In this document: in pieces, positions 1-12,365 of the stretch
Layout: every line of letters starts with the position of its first letter
Numbering within the stretch: position 1 is the first letter of the stretch
Assembly: GCA_905221605.1 (NCBI GenBank)
Contig: CAJNDS010000017.1
Coordinates: forward strand, 144,001-208,000
Reading direction: 5' to 3'
Length of the DNA stretch: 64,000 nucleotides
From: Symbiodinium natans
Taxonomy: Eukaryota > Sar > Dinophyceae > Suessiales > Symbiodiniaceae
Made by a program: the position numbers and the translations under genes
Notes under the pieces: generated by a model
Database searches by the model: none
Told to the model about the DNA's origin: nothing
What the model saw: only the letters and a program-made list of their open reading frames with translations

Positions 1-300
1 AAAACCATCGCAAATACCATGGTCCCCGAATTCGCTGGTTCCAAAAGCATGGCAAATACCACGGTCCCCGAATTCGCTGTTTCCAAAAGCATCGCAAACA
101 CCATGGTCCCCGAATTCGCTGGTTCCAAAAGCATCGCAAACACCATGGTCCCCGAATTCGCTGGTTCCAAAAGCATCGCAAATACCATGGTCCCCGAATT
201 CGCAGGTTCCAAAACCATGGCAAATACCACGGTCCCCGAATTCGCTGGTTCCAAAACCATCGCAAATACCATGGTCACCGATTGCGCAAAAATCACATGG
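1..300. repeat. 42-bp minisatellite, about 7 units
   Basis: The unit is 42 bp, carries an EcoRI-like GAATTC core inside CCCCGAATTCGCTGGTTCC, and repeats about seven times up to the window edge, so the array is cut off on the left. 42 is a multiple of three, so the array reads through as a 14-residue repeat, but nothing non-repetitive supports a gene. Units differ mainly by ATG/ACG and ATGG/ATCG changes. Confidence 0.9.
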
Positions 301-599
301 TGTTCCAATGCCGGGCGTGCGAAAACATCGCAAATTTCATGGTAATTTTATTCCCGGCGTGCGAAACTCACTTCGGTCAGATTTCACTGTGCTTCTCTGC
401 TCTTTGAAGCTCCAAGGTCTTCTTGCCAACCTCGCTCTTCTGTCCTTTTTTCTTTGAAAGGCGCTCTGGAGTGTGAGCTTGGACTTCAGAGCGACTGCTG
501 ATGATGCTCATGGCTGACGGCTCTCGCGTTAGATGCTTTTGTGTTTTCTTTCATAGCATCGCGTTGACAGGACGTGCACAGCCGAGTCGGGTGCATGCA

Positions 600-850
600 A
601 GTGAAGTTCATACAGTTCAAGTCCGTTTACTTCAGATCTATTGAATGCCAATGAAGTGTATAGAGTTGACCACAAGTGCATGGCATTCAACTCAACACAC
701 TTGAAGGCCATGCAGGTCGAGTGCATACACGTCCAGTATACAAGTGCAGTATACAAGTGAGTATGCAACCATATAAGTGCATACACTTAAGTGCATACAC
801 TTGTCCAAGTGCATACAGTTTGAGCGCACAGAGTCAAGTGTATAGACTCA
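600..850. repeat. Short degenerate AAGTGCATACA repeats
   Basis: The 11-12 bp word AAGTGCATACAC and relatives (AAGTGCAGTATAC, AAGTGTATAGA) recur about eight times. No gene is visible in 345-900. Confidence 0.6.
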
Positions 851-899
851 ACGCACCGCAAATCGATGCTTTCGGGCCAATCGTCTTCTAGTTCGTATG

Positions 900-1765
900 T
901 CGGCGGCAGTCAGGTTTTGGCACGTCGGCGCTTTTTTTTCATGTCGGCGCGTACTTTTGGCACGTCGGCGCGTACTTTTGGCACGTCGGCGGGTCCTTTT
1001 CAAATTAGTCACTTTCAAATCTCCCCGCTTGCCTCTGGGTTATTCCCCCTGAATTCCTTGAGTTTTTCGTAGTAACCTCTCTATTCTATTTAACTCTGTC
1101 TCCGCGTGTCTTTTTTTCCATCTCGAGACGCACTTTTGGCACGACGGCGCGTTTGTTTTGCATGTCGGCGCGTACTTTTGGCATGTCGGCGCGTACTTTT
1201 GGCACGTCGGTTCCTTGAGTTCCTCGTAGTAACCTCTTTATTCTATGTAACTCTGTCTCCGCGTGTCTTTTTTTCCATCTCGGCACGCACTTTTGGTACG
1301 TCGGCGCGTATTTCTTTGCACGTCGGCGCGTACTTTTGGCATGTCGGCGCGTACTCCTGTTCTTTTCAAATTAGTCACTTTCAAATCTCCCCGACTGCCT
1401 CTGGGCTATTCCCCCTCAATTCCTTGAGTTCCTCATAGTAGCCTCTTTGTTCTGTTTAACTCTGTCTGCGCGTGTCTTTTTTCCATCTCGGCACGCACTT
1501 TTGGTACGTCGGCGCGTATTTCTTTGCACGTCGGCGCGTGTCTGCGCGTACTTTTGTCCTTTTTCAAATTAGTCACTTTCAAATCTCCCCGACTGCCTCT
1601 GAATTATTCCCGCTGAATTCCTTGAGTTCCTCGTAGTCGGCACGTTTTTTTTGCATGTCGGCGGAACCCTTGGGTTTTAGCATCTCGGCGCGCTTTTCCT
1701 GCATGTCGGCGGAAACCTTGGTTTTTAGCATGTCGGCGAGTTTTTTGACATGTCGGCGCGTGGCG
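900..1765. repeat. Higher-order repeat built on a 21-bp GC-rich unit
   Basis: A 21-bp unit with core CGGCGCGTACTTTTGGCA recurs in short runs. The runs are separated by a longer conserved spacer containing TTAGTCACTTTCAAATCTCC (near 1,008, 1,370 and 1,570) and TAACTCTGTCTCCGCGTGTC (near 1,090, 1,250 and 1,460). This gives a higher-order period of roughly 200-360 bp. Open frames across it are by-products of the repeat. Confidence 0.85.
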
Positions 1766-1779
1766 TCCAGTTCTGTTGA

Positions 1780-4740
1780 TGGAAGGACCGACTGTTTGGG
1801 GCAGTGCAAAGAAGATCAGCTCTGAGTGTGGGGGCTCGCCCGGCAGGGACGGCGCGCTGCAGCGTCCGGGCCTTGGGCGAGGCTGAGAGTCTAAAGGCAG
1901 GTCAAACTTGACCCGGTCAGTGACTCTTGCTAGCGGCTTCCCGTGTTCGTCCCGCCATTACCCCTTACTCTGCGGCGGGCCAACTCCAGGCGTCTATCCG
2001 CATCTTGCTGTCCTCGATTTCGCACTTGCGCAAACTTATGGCCCTTTGCTCGTTGCTCAGCACCATTGCTCTCCATCAAGGCCCAGGCCCAACCATTGCA
2101 GGACACTGGAGCTTGCAGGGATCCGAAACAAATCACCTTTTCTTTGAATCTCTGAGACACTGCAACCGCATACTGCTCCAGATTGCTCCAGATTGCTCCA
2201 GGCAGCGGGCGGATCCTTGCCACAGAAGGCAGCGGGTCCGGCTCCTCCTCCTCCTTGAAAGCACTGGAAGTGAAGGCCAGAAGGTGCCAAAACTTGGCCT
2301 ACACTTGGCCTACACTTGGCCTACACCTCTGGCACCCCAGCCCGATCCTTCGCCGAAGTCAGGGTGATGTCTTCATCAATCGTGCCTTGGTGTACAAAAC
2401 TTGAACAAAAATGGCTCTCCAAGTTTAACGATCCACTGTTCCGGTAGGGCCGTTGCCGAGGGACAAGCTGGTGTGGGAATCAGATGGGCGCCTACTTGTG
2501 CTGCGGCATGGAACTCCCAGGCTCCTTCCAGGCTCCCCCAGGCCCAGAAAAAAGCGCGCGCCTGGACCGCACGTCGCTGTCTTTGATGTCGACCTGGTGA
2601 GATTCGTTTGCTCCATCTTCTTCAAACGTCATCGACAATCAAGGAGAAGAACTTCGAATAGAAGGCTCGACAAAATGGCGCGCATGAACCAATGTAAAGG
2701 GCCTGCTGGTCAGCGATGACGACCTCTGCTTTCTCAGCTTCCTGCATCATGTCGATGTACTATGATGCACTTCGATGTACGGGCGCTGCGGCATATTGCA
2801 GCTACGTCAATCCGCCTGCAAGCAACAGCTGAAGACCTGCCAAGCGAACTCAAGCGGCCCGCATGAAAGCTTGCTCAGCACAAAGCGAATACAAACTGAC
2901 GCTCAGCCCCCTGCGTCGGTTCCGCGGCATGCCGCAGCCAGAATCTTTTGCAACAGAAACCCTCTGCTGAACAACATTCTTCCACCAAGCTAGGACTTGG
3001 GGCCTTGTGCAGGTCGAACCAGCTGAATCCGGCCATGGCCTTCAAAGGGGCCGTTTGCCAGTTTCACACATCTCATCGCGAGTTTTGCGTTCGGCGCCCA
3101 GCCTTAGCTGACTTGTGAGAGACGGGCGATGGGCCTCGGCTCGAAGCATTGTAAAGTAGTTGTAAAGGTAGTGCGAGAGTGAGGCCATGTGAGGCCATGT
3201 TGAGGCCATGTTGAGGCCATGTGAGGCCTCGGCTGAGAGGGCTTTGCAGGACCTCTCAGATCGTGGCATAAGAGGAGGCTCCCTTCTCAGACTCCTTCTA
3301 CGTGAAGGCTATTTTTGGCCGGAGGCCTTCCAAGTAATTTCGGTCTTTCCATCGCCACCTCACAGAAAGTCATCTAGAGTATCTAAAGCCAATCAGCACA
3401 GGGCGCACACATTGACAACACGACATTGATATGCACACAGCCCAAATTGACCGCAACAGACGCTGGGAATTCGGCCGATCTTAACCAAGTCAACACGGAC
3501 CTGGCTCAACATGTTTGGATCATGCTCGATCCTCCAGAGCTGCCTCTGCCTCCGCTATATACTCTGCAGAGCACACTGCCGTAGTTTTGCATTGTACAGC
3601 TGCGACATTACTGTATGCGTGCCCATGAATGAATGTGCGAACGTGTTCAACCCTCTTGGGCTCTTCGAACTTGACCTGACTTTCCTCGTGGCAAAGTGCA
3701 GAGACGGGTGCTGGGGATGTAGTTTGCTGCCGAGTCTTTTTGCAAGGCTTGACCTGGGCAAGGCCTGACCCGGTCAACATACGCGGCTGGTAACAAAGCC
3801 GCGGCAGTGGTAGCATCAGCTGTTGGCCGGGAATGGGGCAGCGCTTGATAGCCGTTCTGGCAAATACTTCGAGAATGGATGCAAGACAGCATCCAAAAAA
3901 AGCACGCAGTGGTGCTGGGCTGGTGCTGCCATACTTTCGTGAACAAAGCTCTTGCATGTACTCCTGGCGAATCTTGTGGACGGCTTTGCAAACACGTAGA
4001 AATGTTCGCATTGACTGCTGTCGCCACGTTCTCTGCAAAAGTTTCCCAAGGTGCTTTCTTGCCCAATGGAATCCACCGCAGTTATACTTTAATTGTACAA
4101 ATCAACACCAGATCCATTCCCACTCATTCCCGCTTTCGCAAGGCTCGGACGTTAAACAGGACCGCTGCAACCTCCCCGAGGACACCTTATTGCATGCAGA
4201 GGTTGCTGCCAAAAGGCTATGAGTGAACGTGCTCACTCTCACAATCTGGGTTGACAGAAGACTGAATGCCTCCTGGGCGCCTTTCGTCAGACTCGGGACG
4301 AATCTAGAGGAGCCTCAAAGAAAAATCTAGCATGCTGAACAAGCACAACTCGCAGGGCCTCAATGCTGAGCGATGGACTGTATGTCAAGAGGAAGTCCCC
4401 TTCGTCAGAGCCTGCGAGACATTTTGCTCAGGAGGTCTAGCAAGGACCAAGGGTGACCAAGGTGAGGCGCCCGCGAGAAGAAGTAAAGATAGGAAAGAAA
4501 GCTGAGCGAAAATCACGCTCGAGGACCTCAAGCAAGATTCAAGCGATGAAAGAGTCAATGCAACATTTCCCTCTACAAGCTCGCCACAAACAAAAGACAC
4601 CTGAGTTGGCAACATGGTGCATGTCATTCAGGTTCTGCACGAACTCCTCGAGCGAACGCTGGCGCCACGACTGCTGTCCATAATCTCTCAACAAGTGCAA
4701 TGGTCACAACTTATTGCATCCTCGAAGTAAACCCATCCTT
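1780..4740. other. No confident gene; small tandem repeats
   Basis: I see no recognisable protein or RNA gene. Two short arrays are present: a 12-bp ACTTGGCCTAC unit at about 2,294-2,333 and an 11-bp GTGAGGCCATG unit at about 3,180-3,232. Minus-strand frames at 3,520-4,070 stay open for up to 172 codons in overlapping frames. Their sequences resemble no family I know and they could be exons or noise. Confidence 0.5.
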
Positions 4741-4837
4741 GAAACCTTCAAGTCTGTAACCAATGGTCTTTGTGCCTCTTGGCCGACTCCAAGCTTTGAG
4801 TGAAGGGGGCGCGCTCTCTTTTTGAAAATTTGGCTCT

Positions 4838-4945
4838 CTCCTCTGCTTCTTCTTCTTCTTCTCCTTCCTCTTCTTCTTCTTCTTCTTTTTCTTCTTCTTC
4901 TTCTTCTTCTTCTTCTTCTTCTTCTTCTTCTTCTTCTTCTTCTGC
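4838..4945. repeat. (TTC)n microsatellite
   Basis: A nearly pure CTT/TTC tract of about 105 bp with a few CC interruptions, ending in CTGCTGCTG. A (CTCT/CTCG) tract follows at 4,984-5,018. Long open frames of poly-Ser, poly-Leu, poly-Glu or poly-Arg across it come from the repeat and are not genes. Confidence 0.95.
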
Positions 4946-5029
4946 TGCTGGGCTTACGGGCCCGAAAGCCCCCGCGCGCGTGCGCTCTCTCTCTCGCTCT
5001 CTCTCTCGCTCTCTCTGAAAGCAGCTCGC

Positions 5030-5978
5030 GGCTCCTCGAGAGAGCTTCCCATAGCTTGCAACCACTGCGTCCAGCCTGCACGACTTCTACACTTCTTCCA
5101 TTCGTCTACATATTCCCTTCGGCTTCTGGCCGAGAGGCGTCTAGAACAAGCAGGATGTGGTCTCCTTCGAAGTTCGAACCTTCCCAACCCTTCCCCCACC
5201 AGAAATCTGCTGTACCCTGTGAAACCTTCCCGACCGCTTGGGGCAGCCGATGCCCCTTTGCCAGGGGACACCCCCTCCAACCCTATTCGGTCACACGGAG
5301 ACCCTTCAAATTTTCGTTGGCTTTCCTTTGTTGGCGATGCATACAGCTGCTGAGGCGTGCAAGCGGCGCAAGCGTGTACAATCAGTCTACACGTGTCTAC
5401 GCTATGTCGATGTGCACTTGCGGTTAAAGGTTGTTGACGTCACCAACCCAGACGCGGTTCTCAAGATCCCACGCACAGCATCTTTTCAAAAGAAGCCCCG
5501 TGCAGAAAGCATAAGCAAAACGATATTATCTTTGGAGGGTCGTTACAGCGTTCTCTTCCTGTCACTCAGGCTCCCTGTACTGGCAGTCATGCTGATCTAG
5601 TGTCATCATTCTCCAGGTGACCTGAGCCTGTTGGCTTTTTGTGCAAGGCGATGGCAAGGAGAAAACGAAGGGCGGTTTCATGAATTTTCGAGGTTTGGCA
5701 TGGTTGGCTACGATTACGCTACACCACAAGCACCCTCTGCATTGTCATTTCCCTGGCCGCCCAGTCATTCCTGCACTGCGCAGCTTAGCACGTGGAGAAA
5801 TCACAGCGCAATGCCACTGCATCCCCATACGAGTCAGGATCGTTTACTCGATCCGTTTACTCCTTTGATGATTTATTCCAATACTCTCGGGCCTCCCGCT
5901 TAGCCACATGTTTTGTGCAGCACCCGGGCCTTGCCGGACCATGAACTGCACAAAGAAGGCCCCGAAGAGTTCAAGGCC
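5030..5978. other. No confident gene
   Basis: Nothing recognisable. Further exons of the minus-strand gene at 5,979-6,482 could lie here. One acceptor-like TTTGTGCAG on the minus strand near 5,935 is followed by an open frame, but I could not connect it. Confidence 0.4.
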
Positions 5979-6482
5979 TCAAAGGGGCATGCTGTTTAGG
6001 GTGCATGCTAAGAAGGGTATGCTCTCTGTGCTCTCTGAATACCTCTCGAGCGCACACTGTGCATACCTTTTGCTTCTGCGCACACTGTCGTGCCGTCGTG
6101 CCATCTGGGCCAAGGAGCTGGACTCCAGGCTGATTGAGGCCACGCCCATGCTTGCCGACATGACTTGATGGGTCAGCTTGTCCTGTCAGATCTTTTCGAG
6201 AGAACTGAGAGAACTTTTCGAGAGTTCAGAGGATGCTCTCTCAGAAGGTGGAGGCGCAGGGGGACGCATATGCCAATGTTGCGCTGGTGCGGCCTCATGC
6301 TGCTTGAACTGGAGGAACTCGGTCTCGTCCACACCGCAAGCTTGTAGAGCCTGCACAGAATAACCAAAGCACTCACCAAGTAGAAGCATCACTTCGTGGA
6401 CCCTTCAAATTCAGGATGTGGCCTGTGTCCACACACTGGGACCATACTTCTCTTCGATGAACTCTTTCCAGACCTCGGTAAG
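5979..6482 (-). CDS. Fragment of an H-NOX (haem NO-binding)-like gene, three exons
   Basis: Three minus-strand exons join in frame: 6,482-6,423, 6,350-6,294, and one starting at 6,182 and open to a stop at 5,979. Both introns begin GC and end AG (72 and 111 nt). The joined peptide contains EEKYGPSVW, then ACGVDETEFLQF, then HEDKLTHQVMSAS. In order and spacing this resembles the first half of H-NOX/HNOB haem domains: an early helix ending YG..W, a glycine-valine turn, then a D..T..hh.AS helix. The haem-ligand histidine region was not found, so haem binding is not shown. The last exon probably ends before 5,979, because its final 30 codons look non-coding. The 5' end is not visible. The upstream intron carries a 10-bp minisatellite directly before a pyrimidine-rich TTTTTTGTGCAG acceptor. 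The domain call is inference from residue pattern only. Confidence 0.45.
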
Positions 6483-6493
6483 CTGCACAAAAA

Positions 6494-6545
6494 ACTGAGC
6501 CAACGTGAGCCAACGTGAGCCAACGTGAGCCAACGTGAGCCCACG
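6494..6545. repeat. 10-bp minisatellite inside an intron
   Basis: Five near-identical copies of GTGAGCCAAC lie immediately upstream (minus-strand sense) of the acceptor of the exon starting at 6,482. Confidence 0.85.
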
Positions 6546-6549
6546 TTTA

Positions 6550-9500
6550 ACCAAGCTTGCTATTGTTAACCCTGCAAAGGCCGAAAATGGCGGCGAAGAG
6601 AGCTGAGGGCGACGCGGTGTGAATCAAGCCGTGCATCCCGCCGATGCTAAACTAAAAAGACATCCATGGTGCAGCAAGCTGCCCGAATGGAAAGCCCAAA
6701 GGAAAGACAGGCTGATCTCCAGAATCAACTAAACTTCAGTTAGCATCACAGCTACGAGCTACCAACTTGGAACCCAAAATGACACTACACCATACTACAC
6801 CTCAGGCTGCAGGCTGCGAGCAGATCAAGGAGTGCGCGCGGGAGGCAAGGTTTGTCTGGCTGCATCGGGGTTTTGAATGTCAATGATATGGGGCTGCCAG
6901 GATACGCAAAACGGCATCGAGATTACTATCCATTTTGCCGATGATATACAGTATTCGCGCGAGGTCGACTCGGCCATGCACAGGGACGAAAGAATGGTGC
7001 ATCCCAGGTCTTGAGACGATGTCTCTCACACTTTTTTCAGAAAAATCAGGGAAGGCACACTAGCGCCACTCGCCTAGCGGGGGGCTTGCCTGGATGGGGG
7101 GACTCGGAGGCGGAGGACGCAACTCGCACAAAAAGAGCTCACAGACGCTGAGCGCCCATGTGGAGGGGGGTGAGCCTTCTTGTGGCCTTCTTCTGGGGGG
7201 GCCCCCTTCCCCTCCTCTCTTGAAGGCATCTGATCTCACGGGCCCCCAAGAGTGGCCTGCAGTCTCAAGTTGGGCTCCAGAAGGCCTCCTGAAATTGGGC
7301 CTGCAAGTTGGGCTGACGCATCCGGTGAAATCATGGTATCAAGGGCCTTGAAAGCTGGTCTTTGATTTGCCGCGTATGGCTGTCGTGGCCGTTGTGTCTG
7401 GCGGAGCCCATGCACCTCCGCGCTTTCTCGCTTTCTTCACGCCGCAAGAACTTTTCCCGCAGGCCTCTGCCAGGCGCCTGCTGCCTGAGGGGCCACTGAG
7501 ATGTTTCGGAGCCGCTGCTTCCAGGCAGAGGAAGGTCCTGAACGCTCTGCAATCGCTGATGCACTGGTTGGCACTGCGAAGAAGTCACGATGTAGAGTGC
7601 CATAGAGTGCCTGTAGCCTATCATCCAGCCTACGAGCGAGTCACTCGACTCACAGGTGTGTCGCAGGTGTGTCGCAGGTGTGTCTTTTCACTCAGAGCAC
7701 TCCTCACTTCGAGGAGGGCCTTCGAAGCGACTGCCTTCGAGATGTGCTTCGAGGATGGAGGCTAAGTGCTTCGTATCTGGTGAGACTTCTGAGAAGGGTG
7801 AAACGATTCTGAAGATGGAGTGGTATTATGGAGTGTCTCGAAACCAAAACTCGAAAATACATGTCGAAAAGCAAAACCTTACCTCTCACCGTACTCCGTA
7901 CATCCCCATACCGGCCGGTACCTTTCACACCAGTCCCACATGGCTCTCACATCCCTCTCACATCACTCTCACAACTGGGTCATCTTGTCATCTTGGATCA
8001 TCTTGGCAGCCTCAGGGCGGTTCTCAACCCAAAATGCTTCCAAATAATTCCAACGTAGCGCCATCGTGTCGTGCAACTCTTCATAGGGCTGTGGGGTTCC
8101 CGCGCCGCCCAGGCCATCCCACGGCTCAACCTGGCTGTCATGAGTGTTGCCTCTACCTGACTCTACCTGTTTGCATCTTCCTGCGAACATGCGCGGGGCC
8201 TCGACCTCGGCTGTTTCCCCGTGCAGATGGCATTCCGGCGGCATTGCTGAACGGACTTGCGGCCTCGCAGCGGCTCGGACAGCGCTCAAGAAACACCGGC
8301 CGCTGCAGCTGCTGACATCCGCTGACATCCGCTGGCCACTGTCGTCGTCTGTTGTCTCTTGGTCGCTGAGGGTCGCACCCGGCCCTGCGGCGTCCGGCCC
8401 CGTCGCTCGGCGGACGGGTTGCGGGCTGGGCTACTGCCTGGTCCCCTGGCCTCAGACGCAAATCGACGCAAGCCGACGCAAGTCGAGAGGAGTCGCTCCG
8501 GCTTCGTGACGAAACCGCAGCCAAGATGAGCAAAGCAGACTTACAAGGTTCAGGACGCCTTTGACGGGCTTTGAGCCCCAGCAAGGTGTGCCCGCAACTA
8601 TGTGCGCGACCGGGGCATCTCGACTGAGTTGGCGCTGAAGCGCACCTTCCCTGGCACAAGGCGCCAGATTTTCACGTATCTCTTGGTAGAAATTTGCAAT
8701 TGCTTATAATTGTCTGCCATCGTTCTCTGCAATTGTTTGCAACGTTTCCTCTTGTCAGCAGCTCGATGGGCAGGGCTGCCACCTGGCGGAGGCCTGAAGT
8801 CACTGCGAAAGGTCCAGCATCCATTCAAAGTGAGGGTGCGGAATGCGCAAAAACACAGGCTGGGATCCGTTCTTGCCATTGGCCTGAGCTGGAAGAAGGG
8901 AGAAGCATGAAGAAGGCGAGAACTGCGCAAACACGACAGAATTTTCTCTGCCACTGGCTGCGCTGGCTGGCGTGGCTTGAGCCTTGGTTGAAACGCAGGA
9001 AACTGAAGAGAAGAGACAAGGAAAGGAACCTCAGAGGGAGAAATACCCAGGCTCCGTGCCGATTGTCGTGGTCGCACTTTGGCACCCTGGATCTGGCAGT
9101 CGGACAGCGATGAAAGATCGCCGAGCTCAACAACGGACTCATCGGACTCTCATGATTCTTCTCCCTCCCGCGCTCTCTTCAAGCTTTCTGATCCGCTCTC
9201 CCAAGGAAGCAGCATGCAGCAGCCACGCGGTCTTAAACCGTTCGACAGGCTGCTACCTCCAGGGAGATCCAAACACCCGGCTTCACATTCAGCTGCACTC
9301 GACCTTGGACAGTCGGACGCCGCGGCTCATGTCTCACAAACGCCCATCCGAGCAGATCGACGAGTCGACGAATGTCATGAGCAAAGTGAAGAATGTGTGA
9401 GGGTTTACGAAGCATTACGAAGCCATTTATCTATGCCGTGGCACCATGCAAGGCTGTCCATTGAGGTGAATTGCAAACATTTGCAGTCATCTGCACATTG

Positions 9501-10190
9501 TCCTGCGAAGCGGGCCGTCTTCATTGGCCGCCGTCACGGTGGCAGGAAGCCTGAAAGGAGAATCCAAAGGTCTGTTGTGACCCTGAACTTAGTTAAAAGC
9601 TTCGTAGGTACCCTCGCTGGCCGAGCTTTCAGCACAACGACCACCAGCTCAGTCCAATGTGCAGAAGCGACTCTGAGGCGTGCACCACTCACCATGGGTC
9701 TCGCTGTAATATTCAACCAGCTCACCCTTTGCGTACTTGCCTGCGGAGCCTGATGGATGCGAAAATGCTGCAACACGCATGGTAGCCTAAGAATGGGTGC
9801 GGAGTTAAATACGGATGCTTCTGCGGAGGAGGGTTTTGTGATTTTAGCTCGATTAGGTGTTTCTGCGTGCCCCTGTCGCTCTCGCCTTGGCACCGTGCGC
9901 ATTCGGCGACTTCCTGTGTTGCTCTTTTGCTCTGCATTCCAGCTAGTTCCCGTCTATGTTCATACAGAACTCTCTATTTCCCACATCTTCTTTTTGAATT
10001 CGTCTTTTCACCTTGTACTGCAATACGAAGCCTGTAGTTCCTCTATGTTTGGGAACGACGACCTCAAGAATGTTTCCTCTGAGTTTTCATCGACAAACCT
10101 CTATTTCCTCCAGCATAAGGAAAACAGGTGGAGCAGAAGAGCTTGGAACAGCTTCTGGGGCACAGAGAGAAAAAGAAAAAAAAACGTACA
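6550..10190. other. No confident gene
   Basis: Many frames of 60-220 codons are open on both strands, but none shows a family I recognise. A plus-strand frame near 9,080-9,215 has acidic and serine-rich coding-like composition and ends near an AAG|G junction. It could be an exon; I make no call. Confidence 0.4.
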
Positions 10191-10196
10191 GCGCAA

Positions 10197-10346
10197 GAAA
10201 AAACACTCCTATATACACATATATATGTATATATGTATAATACCCTATATTGTGTTGCACAGGCAGAAGAATACACACAATACAAGCTTGTGAAGTATAC
10301 TATATATGTTGGACTTTATGTATATCTGCGCACGCAGAAGAAGTAC

Positions 10347-10417
<71 letters not shown>

Positions 10418-10536
10418 TTATATTTATATGTATATCTATATTATATTATACTTATAGTTGTATTATATTTATTTCTATTATTTATTAATGTATTTATTAA
10501 TATTTATATTTATACGCTACCCCCCCCCCCCCCCCG
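10197..10536. repeat. (TA)n-rich tract with a terminal poly-C run
   Basis: A long alternating TA/TATT tract, including a pure (TA) run of about 50 bp near 10,350-10,405, then TTTATA repeats, then about 15 consecutive C at 10,521-10,535. Translations rich in Tyr/Ile are repeat artefacts. Confidence 0.95.
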
Positions 10537-10839
10537 GAACCCACCGTAAGCACAGTGTAAGGGGGCGCGGTGTTTCCCCGAAGGCTGCGATATAATAAGT
10601 CCCTTTCAACCCAAGGGTAAGGGCTGTGTGAGGAAGTGGATTTGGACCCTCCTCTCCGGGTCGCGCGCAGCAGAAATTCACCAAGCTTGCATCCTAAATA
10701 ATTTGAACACCAAGTTAAGCCGTTTGTACGCAAAGTTGTTCCAGTAGCTGACAAACAAGCCCTTGGCTGAAACATGCTGAAACCTTCAAGAGTTCCACTA
10801 AACATTAAAGAGCTTCCCTATGTTTATTCGTTTAAGGTT

Positions 10840-11600
10840 TTGATACAGACACTTAAGGTTTAGGCTTAAACCTATTCCAAAGCCTTACATTTTCCCTCGC
10901 CGCTAGAGAGATTTCACTTAACCGTTGACGGTTTAGGCTGACGGCCTGTTCCAACACTTTAGAATTTCAGTCGCTGCTGGATATCCGCTAAAGCCCAGAC
11001 CCTATTCCCACATATTCAACGAATATTCTTTAGGGGTAGCATAGCCTATTTCTTCAAGGTATAGCCTGGCACCTAGTCCAGAATCTTTTGTTCTCCCTCG
11101 TCACTAAAGGCATTCCCTAATCCCTAAACAAATTTTACTAAAACCCAGACCCCATTCCCATACTTTCAACGGAAATTGTTTAGGAATACTCAGTCTTCCT
11201 ATTCCTGTAAACTGTAAAACGTTTCTCTCGCCACTGAAGGCAATTCGCTAAAGCCCAGACCCTTTTCCCTAAAGAACTTTTTCTAAAGCCCAGACCCTAT
11301 TCCCATACTTTCAACGTATATTGTTTAGGAATAATCCTGCTTCGGTGTCTGCGGGGTGTATCCTTCATGTTTAGGCCTAACTCCTCTCCTGTGAAACCTA
11401 TTTGTTAAACATTCAAGCTGAAGCCTTGTCCAAAGCCTTACACGAAGACCCTATTATTTCAGTTCTTGTTCAGGAATAATCATGTTTCAGTGCCTGCGGG
11501 GTGTCTCCTTAATGTTTCAGCCCTATCTAAACCCTGGTTCCTAAAGCCGAAATTGTTTAGGGTTTAGGGGTAGGGTTTCGGGTTTAAAACTTTGAGGTCC
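10840..11600. repeat. Degenerate tandem repeat, about 145-bp period, with TTTAGG/CCTAAA words
   Basis: The motif AAARCCCAGACCC, then ATTCCCAYACTTTCAACG, then TTGTTTAGGAATA recurs near 10,990, 11,140 and 11,285, with partial copies to about 11,500. The flanks are full of TTTAGG and CCTAAA words, including a degenerate telomere-like stretch near 11,558-11,586. No gene is visible from 10,540 to 11,800. Confidence 0.7.
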
Positions 11601-11879
11601 AGGGTTATTCTTGCTTCTTGGTACGCGGACTCGGTTTTACTTAAAACTGGTAATTTCCAAATATACGTATCAGAGCTTTCTGTGCTTATATTTATGTAGG
11701 ACTTATATAGCTACTAAAGTACGAAATATGAACTTATTACTTTGCTATATAGCGAACAATAAACCAAGACAACTGCCCTGAATCAGACCGAATGAAATGA
11801 CTCAAGCTTGCCACCCCCAAGAACTCATGGCGATGAGTTTCTTCCTTACGGTCGTTTTGGGGAGCAGTCCAACTCGGGG

Positions 11880-12365
11880 ATTCCTGGTGCCCATCGTCTG
11901 GGCACCGTGTTAATTAACACTGTCCCACTGTTAATTCACACGGCCGGAACCAAGAACCAAGAACCAAGATTCCCAGAAAAGTCAGGGGATGGTTCGCAGG
12001 GGTAGGGCAGTGTCAATTAACACTGGCCCAGCATTAATTAATACTGGTCCAGTATTAATTAAAACTGGCCCAGTATTCATTCAAACGACCGGAACCAAGA
12101 ACCAAGAACCAAGATTCCCGGAAAAGTCTTGCGGGGATTCTCGATTCCCAGGGGATGGGGCCGTGTGAATTAACACGGGCTCCGTGTTAATTAACACGCC
12201 AGGAACTAAGAACCAAGAACCAAGATTCCCGGGAAAGTCTTGCGGGGACTTTTGGTTCCCATGGGGATGGGGCGGTGTTAATTAACACGGGCCCCGTGTT
12301 CATTAACACGATGGGAACCAAGAACCAAGAACCAAGATTCCCAGAAAAGTCTTGGGATTGCTGAA
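11880..12365. repeat. Tandem repeats with GTGTTAATTAACAC palindromes
   Basis: About four copies of a unit of 100-150 bp. Each has GAACCAAGAACCAAGATTCC, then AAAAGTCTTG, then a palindrome around TTAATTAA flanked by GTG/CAC or CCCGTG/CACGGG. The palindromes can form short hairpins. A solitary first copy begins near 11,900. Confidence 0.85.

Noticed and set aside
19..345. 108-codon open frame with 14-residue repeats
   Set aside because: It is the translation of a 42-bp minisatellite; no unique sequence, start context or domain.
900..1800. Direct-repeat arrays resembling CRISPR
   Set aside because: Units are contiguous or separated by repeated, not unique, spacers; GC-AG intron genes show this is a eukaryote. 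The same applies to the arrays at 11.9 and 24 kb.
4704..5427. Long frames with poly-Glu, poly-Arg, poly-Ser or poly-Leu
   Set aside because: All span the (TTC)n microsatellite; the repeat keeps every frame open.
5631..5903. Plus-strand GYDYA peptide near the H-NOX-like exons, resembling a haem-domain motif
   Set aside because: It lies on the opposite strand to the gene and its surroundings do not fit the family.
10128..10549. Tyr/Ile-rich open frames
   Set aside because: Translation of the (TA)n tract.
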